Of a stretch of DNA of 64,000 nucleotides, positions 34,424-45,225 are shown one piece after another. Under the pieces are notes generated by a model. The model worked only from the letters and a program-made list of their open reading frames with translations, was not told the origin of the DNA and did no database searches. The DNA comes from Kappaphycus alvarezii (Eukaryota; Rhodophyta; Florideophyceae; Gigartinales; Solieriaceae), in contig NADL03000675.1 of NCBI GenBank assembly GCA_002205965.3, positions 682,001-746,000 on the forward strand, written 5' to 3'. Position 1 is the first letter of the stretch; each line of letters begins with the position of its first letter. Made by a program: the position numbers and the translations under genes.

Positions 34424-35290
34424 TCACAACCCTCTCCGTCTCCTCTGCTCCAGCACAAAAGCGTGTTTGACGCCCTCCCCTGCCCATTCCACCTTGATCC
34501 TGGGTCCCATTGCCTCGCAAACCCTCTCCCTCGACTGCTTCCCACACCAACGATCATCTTCCGCCCATACTAACACCGCCCGCTCTCCCCATCCACTCCT
34601 GACTTCCTTGCCAACATCTCCAATTCTCACGATCTCCTCTCTCGCCAGTCGACAAACATTCATGTATACAGCCCATCTCCTCCCGTCCATCAACCGTCTA
34701 CCGACCTCCCAAACCGTCCTATCATGTCCACTCCTTTCAACAATCCACTCCTTGACCACATCTGGTACGACCTTGGACAGAAACCATCCTCCTCCTGTAA
34801 CCATGCCGCCGACATCCCGAACCAACCATCTCTCTCGTTCCCCCATGCAATTCCCCATCCTGTCCATGCAAGGCATCAACATGACAAACGCTGCCCGCTC
34901 CTCGACAGCCAACCTTTTCATTACCTTCATTCCCAGAAAACAGCCGTCGAATGCCCCACCATGACAATATCACTCTCTCCAATCCCCGGCTTGACGACCT
35001 CAGATCCCAAATACTCTTCACAATACTCGACATGATCATCAATACCAAAAGTTCTCTCTCCATTCAACTCCCTCAAGTCATGACCCGGCAATCCAACCCC
35101 ATGCAAACAAACCCTCTCCTGAACGTCCTTTGGCATACGCTCAAACCACCTTCTCAGAAACGGGCGATAATATTCAATCACGCCTGGGTTCCAGGCAGCA
35201 TAACCACATGTATAAACTTGGTCCCATCTGCTACCAACCTTTCGTCAGCACTGCTAGTGCTATGCCCAGTCGAAGAATTTCACCCCGTAC
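34424..35290 (-). CDS. LDAH-like serine hydrolase (lipid-droplet-associated hydrolase family)
   Basis: An alpha/beta hydrolase, probably acting on a neutral lipid or sterol ester at lipid droplets. The minus strand reads KFIHVVMLPG followed by PGVIEYYRPFLRRWFERMPK (family motif P-G-N-P-G-x-x-x-x-Y, 35,150-35,220), then DIVMVGHST with the nucleophile Ser, MKVMKRLAVEERAAFVMLMP, and late on AVLVWAEDDRWCGKQ (acid) and VEWAGEGVKHAFV (catalytic His), ending at 34,424. Order and spacing match human LDAH. Single-base losses near 35,189 (in the PGNPG codons) and near 34,935 (after GHST) shift the frame. The true start is not set; it should be within about 100 bp above 35,220. Confidence 0.75.
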
Positions 35291-35599
35291 CCGTTCGTCG
35301 ACGTGAAAATCTCCGTTCGCGGAAATTCTGACGGCTGCAAACTAACTTTCCCTACCTGACCCCTGATCTCCCCTCTTGGTGACTTGGAAATTATACGACG
35401 CGGTCTCAGTTTGTGGCGGCCCATCACGTGACTAAATCCTGAAGGTTTCACGCACTTGAGCGCAAGTGTTGGTGCAACAAACCCCAAACTACCGATGCAG
35501 AATGCGGGCATCAATTTCGGTATGTTTACCTCAATTGAGTATCGGGCAGCAAGTAGTGGCCCTTTCAAAAACTCCGACTTGTGCACCTTGTAACTTTGC

Positions 35600-36223
35600 A
35601 GCCCTCCCAGTGGGTCCGGATGCAGTCAAGGATTTGTAATTGGTGTACCGTACAAGTGAGCACAAGGGCTTTGTGACGGGGCATACTAATACCCGGCCGA
35701 TTTTTGTTGGTTAAAATCAGATTCACCTCTATTTTTTTGGTTTTTTAGGCCTTTGCTGTTATTGGCTACAACGGTCAATGATCGAAATCATCAACAAGGA
35801 AATTAATTAAAAGTTTTGTTTGGAACAGCTATAAATCTGAGAGCTTGTACTAACTACCGTACAAGCTCCGGAAGGGCTTGCAGTAACTACAAGCTCCGGA
35901 TCTTAGTTGCAACTCACAAGTATCGTCAACTACCCCAGGGAGGCGGTCTTGCAGCTCATCGATGCTCAACTGCCACGCTTCATCCCACCCGGAACTAGTG
36001 AAAGCATCATCCTCGGCCTATCTGCCTCGCCTTGCATTCCCTTTCCAGAGTACATCTCTGGTCAGAGAGAGGGTATATCCAAGCGTCAAGTTCAGCCAGG
36101 GTGTGAAACGTTCGCAAGTTTCGTGGCTCACAGGACGTCTCGCAGGAGTATATTCCGCCTGTCAGGAGAAACCCTCGACCCAGCAAGTCTCCTGCTCACC
36201 CCATTCGTTGACACAGACACCCA
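35600..36223. other. Gene-free interval
   Basis: No gene was recognised between the LDAH start region and the repeat block at 36,224. Short open frames here have no motif. A perfect inverted repeat lies at 35,841-35,868. Confidence 0.4.
35841..35868. repeat. Perfect 10-bp inverted repeat with partial duplication
   Basis: GAGCTTGTAC and GTACAAGCTC flank an 8-base spacer and can form a hairpin. A second, imperfect copy of the half (GGCTTGCAGTAACTAC then AAGCTCCGGA) follows at once (35,872-35,901). Confidence 0.8.
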
Positions 36224-36306
36224 CTGTACTACCAGTATAGTACTGTACTGTACAGTACAGCACAGCACTGCACAGCACAGCACAGCATAACACAGTACAG
36301 TACAGA
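36224..36306. repeat. GTAC-rich (ACAGT)n / (ACAGC)n block
   Basis: About 80 bp of overlapping TACTG, GTACAG and CACAG units, including a central CTGTACTGTACAGTACAG palindrome. It is one of the larger members of the intergenic repeat family. Confidence 0.9.
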
Positions 36307-37104
36307 GGGCTTTGCGTCTCTCCCCTGCGGTATTGGGTATAGCTGTTACCCAAAGTCGGCGGTACTGCTTTGCGACGTAATGAGTACCACTACAGGAGGG
36401 TCTCTCCCTGAAAATGAAATCCACTTATTTGAACAATACCTTCCTTAGTGATGCAATAAGCAATACTGGAAAAACGCTAGGAATACACAAAGGGGTGAAT
36501 GCATGGCGTCGTCCCCACCGGCCTTGCGTCTCTTGCAGCTGACCCAAACAGTGATCGAGTATTGCTCCGAATGAAAACGCGCTCACCAGCCATTACGGTA
36601 ACTATAGAATTACCTTGGAGTCTCTAATTTATTATAAACTACCTTATTCGGAAAGTCGTAAAATTAGCAACTCATAATCCCTTGTTTAATTCTGTAATGC
36701 GACAGCCCCGTACGGAATGACGTAAATGAAAGTTACCATCACTGGCGACAGCTACTGTATCAGTAGCGTTGCCGACGGCTGGCCAGCTGGTCTCTCCTCA
36801 TCGCCCAATGTCGCAACTGCAGTATCACTCTGCGACTTTATACGTACCAAATACCCAATGTGGGAAAACGTTTGGGTGTTTTACTGTTGGAAGATATTTC
36901 CGACCCAATGTCGCAGAGAAATAGTCGCAAGTTCCACACCCCAAATACTCCAAATACTCAAAAGGGGAAAAATTTTGGGTAATTTATTATTTATTTGGAA
37001 AGTGATGTCATTTCTTGAAGTGAGGCCACATGTTCCATTAGGGATTGAGGTGAGTGGGTGTCAACTTTCAGAGTTCGGAGTTAGCAGCGGGGCCGCATCA
37101 CCCT
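36307..37104. other. Gene-free interval with TTTGGGT-type words
   Basis: No gene was recognised. The segment 36,850-36,990 holds several copies of CCCAA/TTGGG words, including AAAATTTTGGGTAATTTATT; similar words recur near 12,118, 21,902 and 63,760. They may be remains of a small mobile element family, but no terminal repeats were defined. Confidence 0.3.
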
Positions 37105-37129
37105 AAAAAAACGGGCCAGAGTCCGGCCA

Positions 37130-38094
37130 TCAGGCAGGCAGCATCGGACATTGCTGCCGCTGCGGCGTGCCTTGGGTGAGGACTCCTCTAACCTTTCCAT
37201 ACGTCTCCACTGTCCTTACCGCCACATTCCGTGCGAGGTCGCTCATTAGCGCGTAGGCATCTGGGTGCCAACCTCCGAGAGTGGAGATGTGGACGGGAAT
37301 GAGTCTAGCTCTGGCACAATTCGTAGTGAATGAGTCGTATCTCCTCTTTTTCGCGTTTTTGGACATTGAGTGAGGTCAGCGGGTTAAAGTTGCGAACTCT
37401 CCGACGGGAGGGTGCCAAGGGATTGACGAAGGTGACGTCGAAAAAGTCCGTGCCGCCGGTATGCCCCATTGCGCTAATATCGGATCTGGTGCGGTGAAGG
37501 CCTTCTCGCGGTTCCACGACTGAGTGTCGAGCTGCCTTTTTCAGATCACTAGCCAGTAGACCAACCAGACGGTCGTGGCACCTCGTCCTTTCGCTTCCGT
37601 GCAATGAAGGAGGTGGTCGCCGAGACAGTCGAGCATTTCGGGGAAGTTCCTCTTTGGGCATGGTGTCTCCGGAGCGAAAAGTGGGACTTGGCAATAATAC
37701 TGGAGCCATAACGAGAATTCTCGTGGTTCAATATTTGTCACAAGTCCCGGAGATGGGGCATAGTACACCATGCTTTCGCACCAGGGAGAGCCACGGAGGC
37801 CCGAAAAGCCTTCCTCCTGTTGTTGCCGAGGGATAGCTCTGCATGCACTCTTTCGTGGATTGCATCTGTCAAGGCCTTCTGCGATGGGGTTTTACTGGAG
37901 CAGAATGCACGCAACGGGAGAATCCTGGATTGCGTGCATGAAAGGGACCAAGCTCGGTGGGCGTCCAAGGTGTCTTGGTATGTTACCAGATTTCTGATGG
38001 AAGGGAGCAGAAGGGCTGCGCACAACTTGTTTGACGCCGAGCTGGAGCCGAGGAAGGCAGCGGCTGCAATGGTCTTTGCGGATGTGAATACCAC
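37130..38094 (-). pseudogene. LINE zinc motif, restriction-like endonuclease and GGW domain
   Basis: In descending order on the minus strand: CPKRNFPEMLDCLGDHLLHC (zinc motif, about 37,600-37,670), RHDRLVGLL or its frame neighbour, the endonuclease strands SDISAMGHTGGTDFFDVTFV (about 37,425-37,490) and ARARLIPVHISTLGGWHPDA (about 37,255-37,315). The matching GGW motif in the 12,094-13,205 copy shows this last domain is conserved. Several frames are used. Confidence 0.7.
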
Positions 38095-38158
38095 TCCTAG
38101 AGATGGTTTTTCCGTCGTCAGCTTGACTGGGAGCTGCAGTTCTCGAAATATGTCAGAG

Positions 38159-39271
38159 TCAAATAAAGGTCCCAGTCCCCCCCTCGAGTACTCCCTCGGC
38201 TAGTGCCCGCACGCAGCTCTGCATCATCTCATCAAATTTCGCAGCGCCGTCTGCCGTGCATGATGGTGGCACCACGCGTAACAGGTAGCTGATCTTGCAA
38301 ACACCGAAACAGTTACGCAGAAGCTGGAAGCAGATCTGCGTGTCCTCGAAGTCGATGATGGTGTCGAGGAGCGGCTTGAAAGACTCGACGTGGGCTGTGA
38401 AGTACTTTTGGGTAAAGTCTTTGGAGCCAACTGGAGCATTCAAAACGGCTGAGCCTTCACTGTACTCTTGGGTGATTTCTGGTGGGTACAAGCTTTGGGC
38501 TGACTCTTGGGTAGAGTAGGCCACCAAATTCCGGCATTTCGGCATGGCCAGATGTAGTCTCCTGCTTATTGCGTCTGACGAGGAGAGGATACCCAAGGCT
38601 CTACGGAGCTCGTCGTATCGTGCGATGATGTACCTATTGTCGTGGTACCAGAGAGACAACAGATTTCCGACTTGCTGTTCCTTGTCGTCCCCTGATCGCA
38701 AAAGTGGCTGGATTTTGAGGATCACAGGGTATAGCACCGGGTCGAACAAGGGTCCATCGAGATTGTCACTTTGTTGTGTGCCTTGTTCGCTTCGGATGAT
38801 CTGGCCACCGAACCATAAGAATTCAGGGTCATGCGTACAGCAATATGCGACCCATGGGAAACATTCGGGGAATAGTGTTTTGACTGCTCCCAGGAAGGCT
38901 GGTTGACTGCACTGATTGAACGAATTCTTTAAATCTACCGTCAGTATGGCATATTCGGAGGCTATGGCCAAAGTTGCGCACAGCCCGTCGGACGCGTGGA
39001 CGACGGTATCGATGCCGACTTGCAGTGGTTGGAGGTATGCGGCGGCTTTCGCAGAGGCCCTTTTCATGAGGCAGCTACCAGTCAATCTGCGTAGCGTCTC
39101 ACCGACAGCGATTCGCCTCGGCGTCAGGTCCTTTTTGGCCAACGGTGTAGGGGCGCGCCGGCGATGAAGGGGACGCAGGCAGCTGGAGCCTTGCCGGCTG
39201 CCAAAAATGTTGACAATTTTCGAGAGCGCGGCTAGGAATCTGGATGGGCCGGACGAGGATGGGGATCGCAA
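38159..39271 (-). CDS. LINE reverse transcriptase, one long open frame
   Basis: 370 codons without a stop, the longest intact mobile-element frame here. RT motifs: RRIAVGETLRRLTGSCLMKR (motif 1 region), YAILTVDLKNSFNQ with the catalytic Asp (motif A), SEQGTQQSDNLDGPLF (motif B), SLWYHDNRYIIARYDELRRA where the catalytic Y-x-D-D of motif C reads Y-H-D-N, then KCRNLVAYS and the thumb (VGSKDFTQKYF). Change of the second Asp of motif C to Asn should abolish polymerase activity, so the copy is probably dead although open. Confidence 0.85.
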   Translation of the reverse strand: MRSPSSSGPSRFLAALSKIVNIFGSRQGSSCLRPLHRRRAPTPLAKKDLTPRRIAVGETLRRLTGSCLMKRASAKAAAYLQPLQVGIDTVVHASDGLCATLAIASEYAILTVDLKNSFNQCSQPAFLGAVKTLFPECFPWVAYCCTHDPEFLWFGGQIIRSEQGTQQSDNLDGPLFDPVLYPVILKIQPLLRSGDDKEQQVGNLLSLWYHDNRYIIARYDELRRALGILSSSDAISRRLHLAMPKCRNLVAYSTQESAQSLYPPEITQEYSEGSAVLNAPVGSKDFTQKYFTAHVESFKPLLDTIIDFEDTQICFQLLRNCFGVCKISYLLRVVPPSCTADGAAKFDEMMQSCVRALAEGVLEGGTGTFI

Positions 39272-39402
39272 CAGTTCAACAAGGTGACATGACTTGAGGC
39301 CAGAGCCCCCCGTGGAGGAACCCGGTTGAAGGCACGGACGGCTTAAAGCACCTCTTTGGAATAGTCAAGGAAGAGCTGAGCAATACTCATAATGCCTTGC
39401 AA

Positions 39403-39450
39403 TTACAGTACAGTTTTTGGGTGTACTGTACTGTGCTGTACAGTACATAC
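39403..39450. repeat. GTAC-rich (ACTGT)n block
   Basis: Overlapping ACAGTACAGT, TGTACTGTACTGTGCTGTAC and AGTACATAC units, the same family as at 23,383, 28,530, 36,224 and 63,272. It lies just upstream of the 5' end of the truncated LINE. Confidence 0.85.
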
Positions 39451-40188
39451 CCAAAGTCGCAACAATCCTCAATCACCTACCTTCCCGCAGGGTAATGTGG
39501 AACAATTTTTTCATACCTGTCTGAACTTAGAGAAACAACAGTGAATTTGAAAACAAATCTGCTCCAATAAGAGCTTGCTACTTGTCATCAGGCTTGTGGG
39601 AAGACGAAACCACACGGCGGCGGCGTTAAGGCTCTGTGCCTCAAAAAGTCACGTGCCGTCGAAGAACTCCCCCAACCCCTAGGGAACACCGTCCTCCTTC
39701 GGCACCAGCTGCCAGTATCGCCAGTCCGGCTTGTAAACGCAGCTTTGTGTACCCACCGACTCATCCACGACAACACGATGGCTCTTCAGGATGTCGTTGT
39801 CAATACTATTCAACGCCAACAACGACAAAGCGCAAGCATCTTCATCATCATCCACAACATCGCAAGCCAATCCTTAGTTCTGAACGCTTGAATCTTTCTT
39901 CCACACAAAAACCCCTACACGGCTCCGGGGACCTTGCCTCAACGTCCTCTTTGCAGCGAAAATACCAGTACACGGAACTGTAACCTTGACGGCGGTAATC
40001 CCACTCTCTGTTATGCCTTTAGCACGCTTTGAACTGCTTTCTTGCACTTCAAACGTTGGAAATTCCTTTGTCGCTTCCCTTCTCTTCTTTGAATTGATTC
40101 GTTTTCGTCGCGCACAGAACCGAACATGGGTGCATCACTTTCTGTTGACCTGTGTCACCATCATCGCATTTGTTCCGACCTTGATTTG
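39451..40188. other. Unassigned sequence
   Basis: No gene was recognised. A plus-strand frame (39,636-39,983) is His/Pro/Ser-rich without motif. A minus-strand frame (39,679-39,870) contains the run VGTQSCVYKPDWRYWQLVPK; no family recognised. The 3' end of the pogo-like transposon may fall within it. Confidence 0.3.
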
Positions 40189-42133
40189 TTAACATAGATA
40201 CTTTCTTAAACGCTTTCTCTCTGCGTTTTTCTGCTGCCACGTTCTCTTTCTTTGACCTTTCCCGGCAATTACTCTTCGCCTTTCCTCAGCCATTTCCTTT
40301 TTCTTGCGCTTCTCTTCGGCCGCCAACCGGCGTCTTTCCGGGAGCTCTATTTCCTTCCTCGCCTTCTGCTCTTTCTCCCGGGTCGCGGACTCCTCCGCTT
40401 TCATTCGGCCTTCGGCAACTTTGCCGTGTGTCATGTATACTGCTGGCATGCCGCATCGGATTTTGGTTCGGTCATAATGGTCAGCCTGTGGCTTCAAAAT
40501 GCTCTTTCTCGTCGGAGTGCTTCGCTCTATAATACTGTGGAGCCGTTCATCTTCCTCGCACACAATATCTCGTACGGTGCAAAGCTTTTGGGCACTGCTC
40601 GCCATCTTGTTATTCACAATGTCATGAACTCACACCACTGCTTCTTTTCCTGGAGTCGCCTAAAAAGACCTCTTTCTGGTCTTTCGTATCTGTGCATTTA
40701 TTTCCTATTTCTCTTTCGCTTTCTGTAAGAAACGAAATTCCGTTGGCCAGAGACGACAGAAACAAATGATTCGGTACCAACGGTTTTCGTCATAGCACAA
40801 AAGCCTGCAACTCCCAGCTTTAGTTTGACACCCATATCTCCAAAATTGATGAACGCGGTCATGTTAAGAAAGGCATACATCGCTCTCAAACTTTCTTGAA
40901 CTTCCTGTTGATTGTTTGATCACAGGCTTGGAGAAAGTGAGACGTATTGACAGGGCTTTGAACCAATTCAACATTTTCTGCTTTAGATTTCTGAAGCCAC
41001 GCGTAACCATTACGAGATTTATGTCCATCCAACATGAGAAGAATCTTGCGCACTTTGTGTACTTTTGCGCGTGCTGTTCAATGTGGTCGATAACAAATGG
41101 AATTTTTTCCATAGTCATGGAACCGTTCTCCGTGCCCACGATGAAACTGTTTTTCGGGAACCAATCATCCAGTGCGAGCCAGTGTGTCAGCCCCAATTCG
41201 TCCTTAAAAACCTCTGGACTGAGCGACTCAAACCAATTCCTCATTTGATTGTTCCCCGCAAAGAGAAGAATAGTAGCAGCACATTTCCTGATTCGGAGGC
41301 GATTACAACAGCTGTAAAATGCTTCCCGGAAGCATTGCAGCCGATCTCGAGACCGCCATGGTGAGTATGAGACCCTTCAAATCCTTTCTCTGTCTCGTCC
41401 CATCGTATTGCAACTTCCGTCTCATCCATGTTCCAGACCAGATCGGGGTCACTTAAGATTACTGGATTGAGTTTTGCACATAGCTTCAACGCCTCCACAA
41501 ATGTTCGAAAATGTACAGGGCTCTCAGCATCCATCTTTACTCCCTCTCGTGATTCCATCTTTCTATAAGTGAGGTCTCGATGGCGGGCCCGAAATCCTCG
41601 AACCAATCATCACTCGGTTATCCGTTCGGAAACGTCTTCCTACCATCCCTTGTAATATCGGCGGCAATGGACTTTAAGGTTTCAGTGCATGCAGTAAAAC
41701 TGCGATTGGCTATTTCTTTGAAGCGATTCAATATCCTTTTCTCCTCATAATTGGTTAGTACAGGTTTGCGGCCTCGTCGCACATCGTAAACTGAGTCGTC
41801 ATATTCATGGTTCTGTGTTTTCGAAATGTTCATATTTACGTTCAATCTAGCAATTGTTCCAAGAGAGAGCCCAGTTACTGGCTGGATTGAGCGAAAAGGT
41901 GCCTTGCTGGCTAGAAATCCAATTGCGCAGTGTCGTCGAGATCGTATATCTTCTTCTCGCTGGTTTTCTCTTGTGTCGAAGAGTCTGGCGTCGTATTGAT
42001 TCAGTAACCATCTTTGCGGATTTGCGGGCGCTTGTACTGAATCACAACATGCAAGCATTGAGAATGGGAGCTTCTGAAGTAAAAGTTCAACTTCATTTTG
42101 GTTTGGCGCGCTTTTGTTTGAATGAAGGTTCAA
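40189..42133 (-). CDS. pogo/Tigger-like DDD transposase
   Basis: A DNA transposase of about 640 residues. The N-terminal part (41,618-42,133) reads SLGTIARLNVNMNISKTQNH and RRGRKPVLTNYEEKRILNRF, fitting a helix-turn-helix DNA-binding region. The catalytic triad follows: DLVWNMDETEV (41,415-41,450), LMLDGHKSRNGYAWLQKSKA (40,985-41,045) and PVNTSHFLQACDQTINRKFK (40,905-40,965), the pogo-type D-D-D arrangement. The C terminus (40,189-40,617) is a Lys/Glu/Arg-rich coiled coil. Each frame change along the gene fits single-base loss, so the gene may be intact in the real genome. Terminal inverted repeats and a TA target duplication were not found by eye. Confidence 0.75.
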
Positions 42134-42259
42134 TCACATTGCTGAATAGGCGATTGGATATAATTCCTCTTGTTCAAGAATACAATAGTTTCGATGGAAA
42201 CAAAGCGCGCGTTTTTACAGCCACATCTCTGGTGAGCTTAGAGGTCTGTAAGGATTTAG

Positions 42260-45225
42260 TTTAATAAAGGGAATTAAGGGTATCATTGGCTACATGATCA
42301 TAAACAATGCAGATTCCTTTCGTGTTCCAAATTGGCCCATGTTCCACATTACCCTGTCCGGGAAGGTACATTAGCACAACCGTCGCGCTCGCTCAGAAAC
42401 CGAATGACACTTCCGACGCCCTCCCGCATCTAGACAAACTCCTCATCGCCGAAGGACACCAGGCCGAGTACCTATGCTTCAGCTCACTCCATTGGCACAA
42501 CTTCATCCGGAATGCATCCATAGCTCAGGTTGTCCTCGCCACTGGTCACGGTTGCTAGCTCAAGACCCCACCATTTGTCTTAGGACCAAAATCCCACATG
42601 TGGATCCATCCACATACCCGATACCAATCGACCAGTACCGATGCATGCCCAGTCCCAATTGACCCGCATCGCCGTGTATCCACTCTCAATCCACCTATAT
42701 ACCCGTTATCCTTTCTCACTCTAATACGCATTCAGTTGCCAGCAGCATCAGCATCGTATCTATCTTCAAAACTACCACGCGCGCGAATGCTCCTCTCATC
42801 CTTCACTGCTATGAAACCTCAAACATTGCGCACCAGGACAATAATTTAGACGTAGACTGGAAGTTAATTCGTGCCGCAATGAATCTCGACGATGGCATAC
42901 CACCTGAGCCGCCATTTCAATTTAACTTGCAGCATCCAACTAAAAAGCAGCTCCGTCTACAGACAGACGCATTTAGCCTCTGTTTTCCCTCTCGAAATGT
43001 TCTTCCAGCGTATACCAAATACTGTAAGTACCGCAATTCCGCCAAAACTACTCGACGGCAATCGAGCAATCGTCTTTCTTTCTGCTACTGCGTCTTCTTG
43101 TCACAACTGGTGAAGTAAACTGTTCCAGGAGTTTTAAAACCAACTGACAAACATAAAATTGCTTCACATATAATACGGTATAAAACATGGACCATTGAAA
43201 ATAGATAAAACTATTTATCGATGGTTCACAATAAAAAAATTGTGGGCCTCTGACAAAATATTGTGCCACAATTTTTCACGGCTATGTTCGATGGGGAAAA
43301 AAAATTAAATAGTTTTTCAATTTTGGTGCAATATACGGTGCGCATTTGTTCTCGTCTAAGAACAGAATCCTGTCAGACAGCGAGAAAACCAACACACACG
43401 CACCAAGACTCACAGGGTGTTCGCTGTCCCTATTTATCTTTAAGCACCTTGCGATACAGTAGCACAGCTCGCGGACGGCGAGGAGAACTCGGGTGGTAGA
43501 TCGGGGGTGATTCTGTAGACGGCTGGACGGTAGAATTTTCGTCCGGGTTGTAAAGCCGGACCCTGATCTGCGGAAAGCTAGAAACTTGATAAGAATCAAC
43601 TCCACAGAACTTTAGACACCAGTGGTGCAATATTGGACAAAGAAGATATAGTAGTGGGTCAGCAGTGCTGAATATCTCCTTTGGAGATAAGGGTACTTTC
43701 ACCAACGACAACACTAAAGTTTCTATTTGAATGTCGACGTCGTAGTTAGGGGCGCCAAGTGTGAGTAAATATCACAAACAACAATGAAAGGGATGGTAAA
43801 TATGGAGTAGAGAGGGGAAATTAAAGGGGTAATCAGGGCATATAAACGTGGCTATAGCCAAAGTTACCTTTGTAAGGGTGCTGCAAAGCAGAAGTTGGGA
43901 GTCAAGTTCAGATACAAAGCCGGGTGGCTATTTAATATTAGGCCCTGTTGGTCATGTAGGTACAAATAATAGTTAGTTACGTTAGAGTTATCTTCGACGG
44001 CAGGGTAGGTAAAGTCAATGTCAGCCAAGTACTGGAGATCCAAATTAGAGATTAATAAAGTCTACACTTGGCCCAATAAGTGCCTTGTACCTTCGAAAAT
44101 ATCAGATCCAAGTTGGGGGCCGAGTGGTCCGGACTGCAATCCCTCAGACACTCACGGGTGGTTATGCAGTACCAGGAGTGATGTTGGGCGACAATTGAAG
44201 TTTGCTCTTACTCTACAATACAGTGCCTGCTGCCAGCAGTGATATGGCCTGTAACCACTGCGCCCCAATTTACGGAAGAGCGACAATTTTAATGAAAAAA
44301 GCAACTACTGTACCAGTCCTTAATACTGGTAAATTGTAGAAGTAATTGGTATGACTTAGAAGTAACACTCAGTTACAAGCCAGATGCCCTGTCAATGGTC
44401 CACATCATCACTTCATTCATTTAACGAACACTGAACAAACGGCAGGTAATCGCCTCTCACATGTAAATGTTACGCCGAGCGTGTCAACGACATGATGCAT
44501 AGCCATGGGCGATTCAACATAATCCGATTGATCTTAAATCGAACCGCCTCTGAAGCTCACTCTTCTCTGCTGAGAAGCCTTGCAAAAGCCCCTTACGTGA
44601 CTACAAGTCTGCGTTCACGAAAAGTGCGCGATATATAAAGGTTCGTTATGTTGATTGGATCGATGGACGGCTTTCGCAAATTGAATTTTCTCGAACCTTC
44701 CCCTTTTTTTCACGCGCTCTACTGGCTGTCGCCTATCGTATCTTTTAATATTCTGTGCTTTTACTTTGCTCGTTTACCCTATTCTTCTCCAAAGCCAGCG
44801 TTAGAGACAATATCATCCCGAGTCGGCTCTATGCCGCACACGGTATCCACAAAACAGCATTTCACACTAGGCTCAGGGAACCCAACCCGCTTGGATTTCA
44901 ACATGCGGGTGTTCATCTTACGAACAATATCCGAGAGAAACATGAATAATTTATCATTTAAAACAGCTGTAGCTAAGTATTCTAACATATTTACCGTTTA
45001 TCCCGTCAATAGGCCTCTACTGAGCCCTAATTCCGGAGCCCCTGGCCTTCCTGTCATATAAATTTTGCTGCTTTTATGTCCTTTGCCCAAATGAAGTGAG
45101 CTCGGGTGTTTTCCAGATAATAGCTACACAGCTAAATAATGTCTTCTCGCAACTGCAAGCAATGGCACAGCGGAGTGGTGTCGGTTTGGAATTGCTAAAT
45201 TCATGTTCTCTTGACTCACCAATAA
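42260..45225. other. Gene-poor interval
   Basis: About 3 kb with no recognised gene. Open frames of 60-137 codons (for example 42,307-42,558, 44,648-45,061) show no family motif. The DNA is AT-rich and looks like old, decayed intergenic sequence. Confidence 0.35.

Larger units (their letters stand above)
37105..39345 (-). mobile_element. R2-like LINE, 5'-truncated
   Basis: Minus-strand copy that begins inside the region just before RT (about 39,345) and keeps the rest: RT (38,159-39,271), zinc motif, restriction-like endonuclease and the C-terminal GGW domain (37,130-37,366). The 3' parts match the fragment at 12,094-13,205, so both belong to one family. 5' truncation is typical of LINE insertions. 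The 3' end, near 37,105, has no clear poly(A) tail. Confidence 0.8.

Noticed and set aside
34314-34964. 216-codon plus-strand open frame
   Set aside because: It lies opposite the LDAH-like hydrolase, whose catalytic Ser, Asp and His motifs are on the minus strand; the plus-strand product is Pro/Ser/Leu-rich filler.
36224-36306. Possible CRISPR array or satellite
   Set aside because: Units of 5 bp without unique spacers, in a eukaryotic context; this is a microsatellite-like block.
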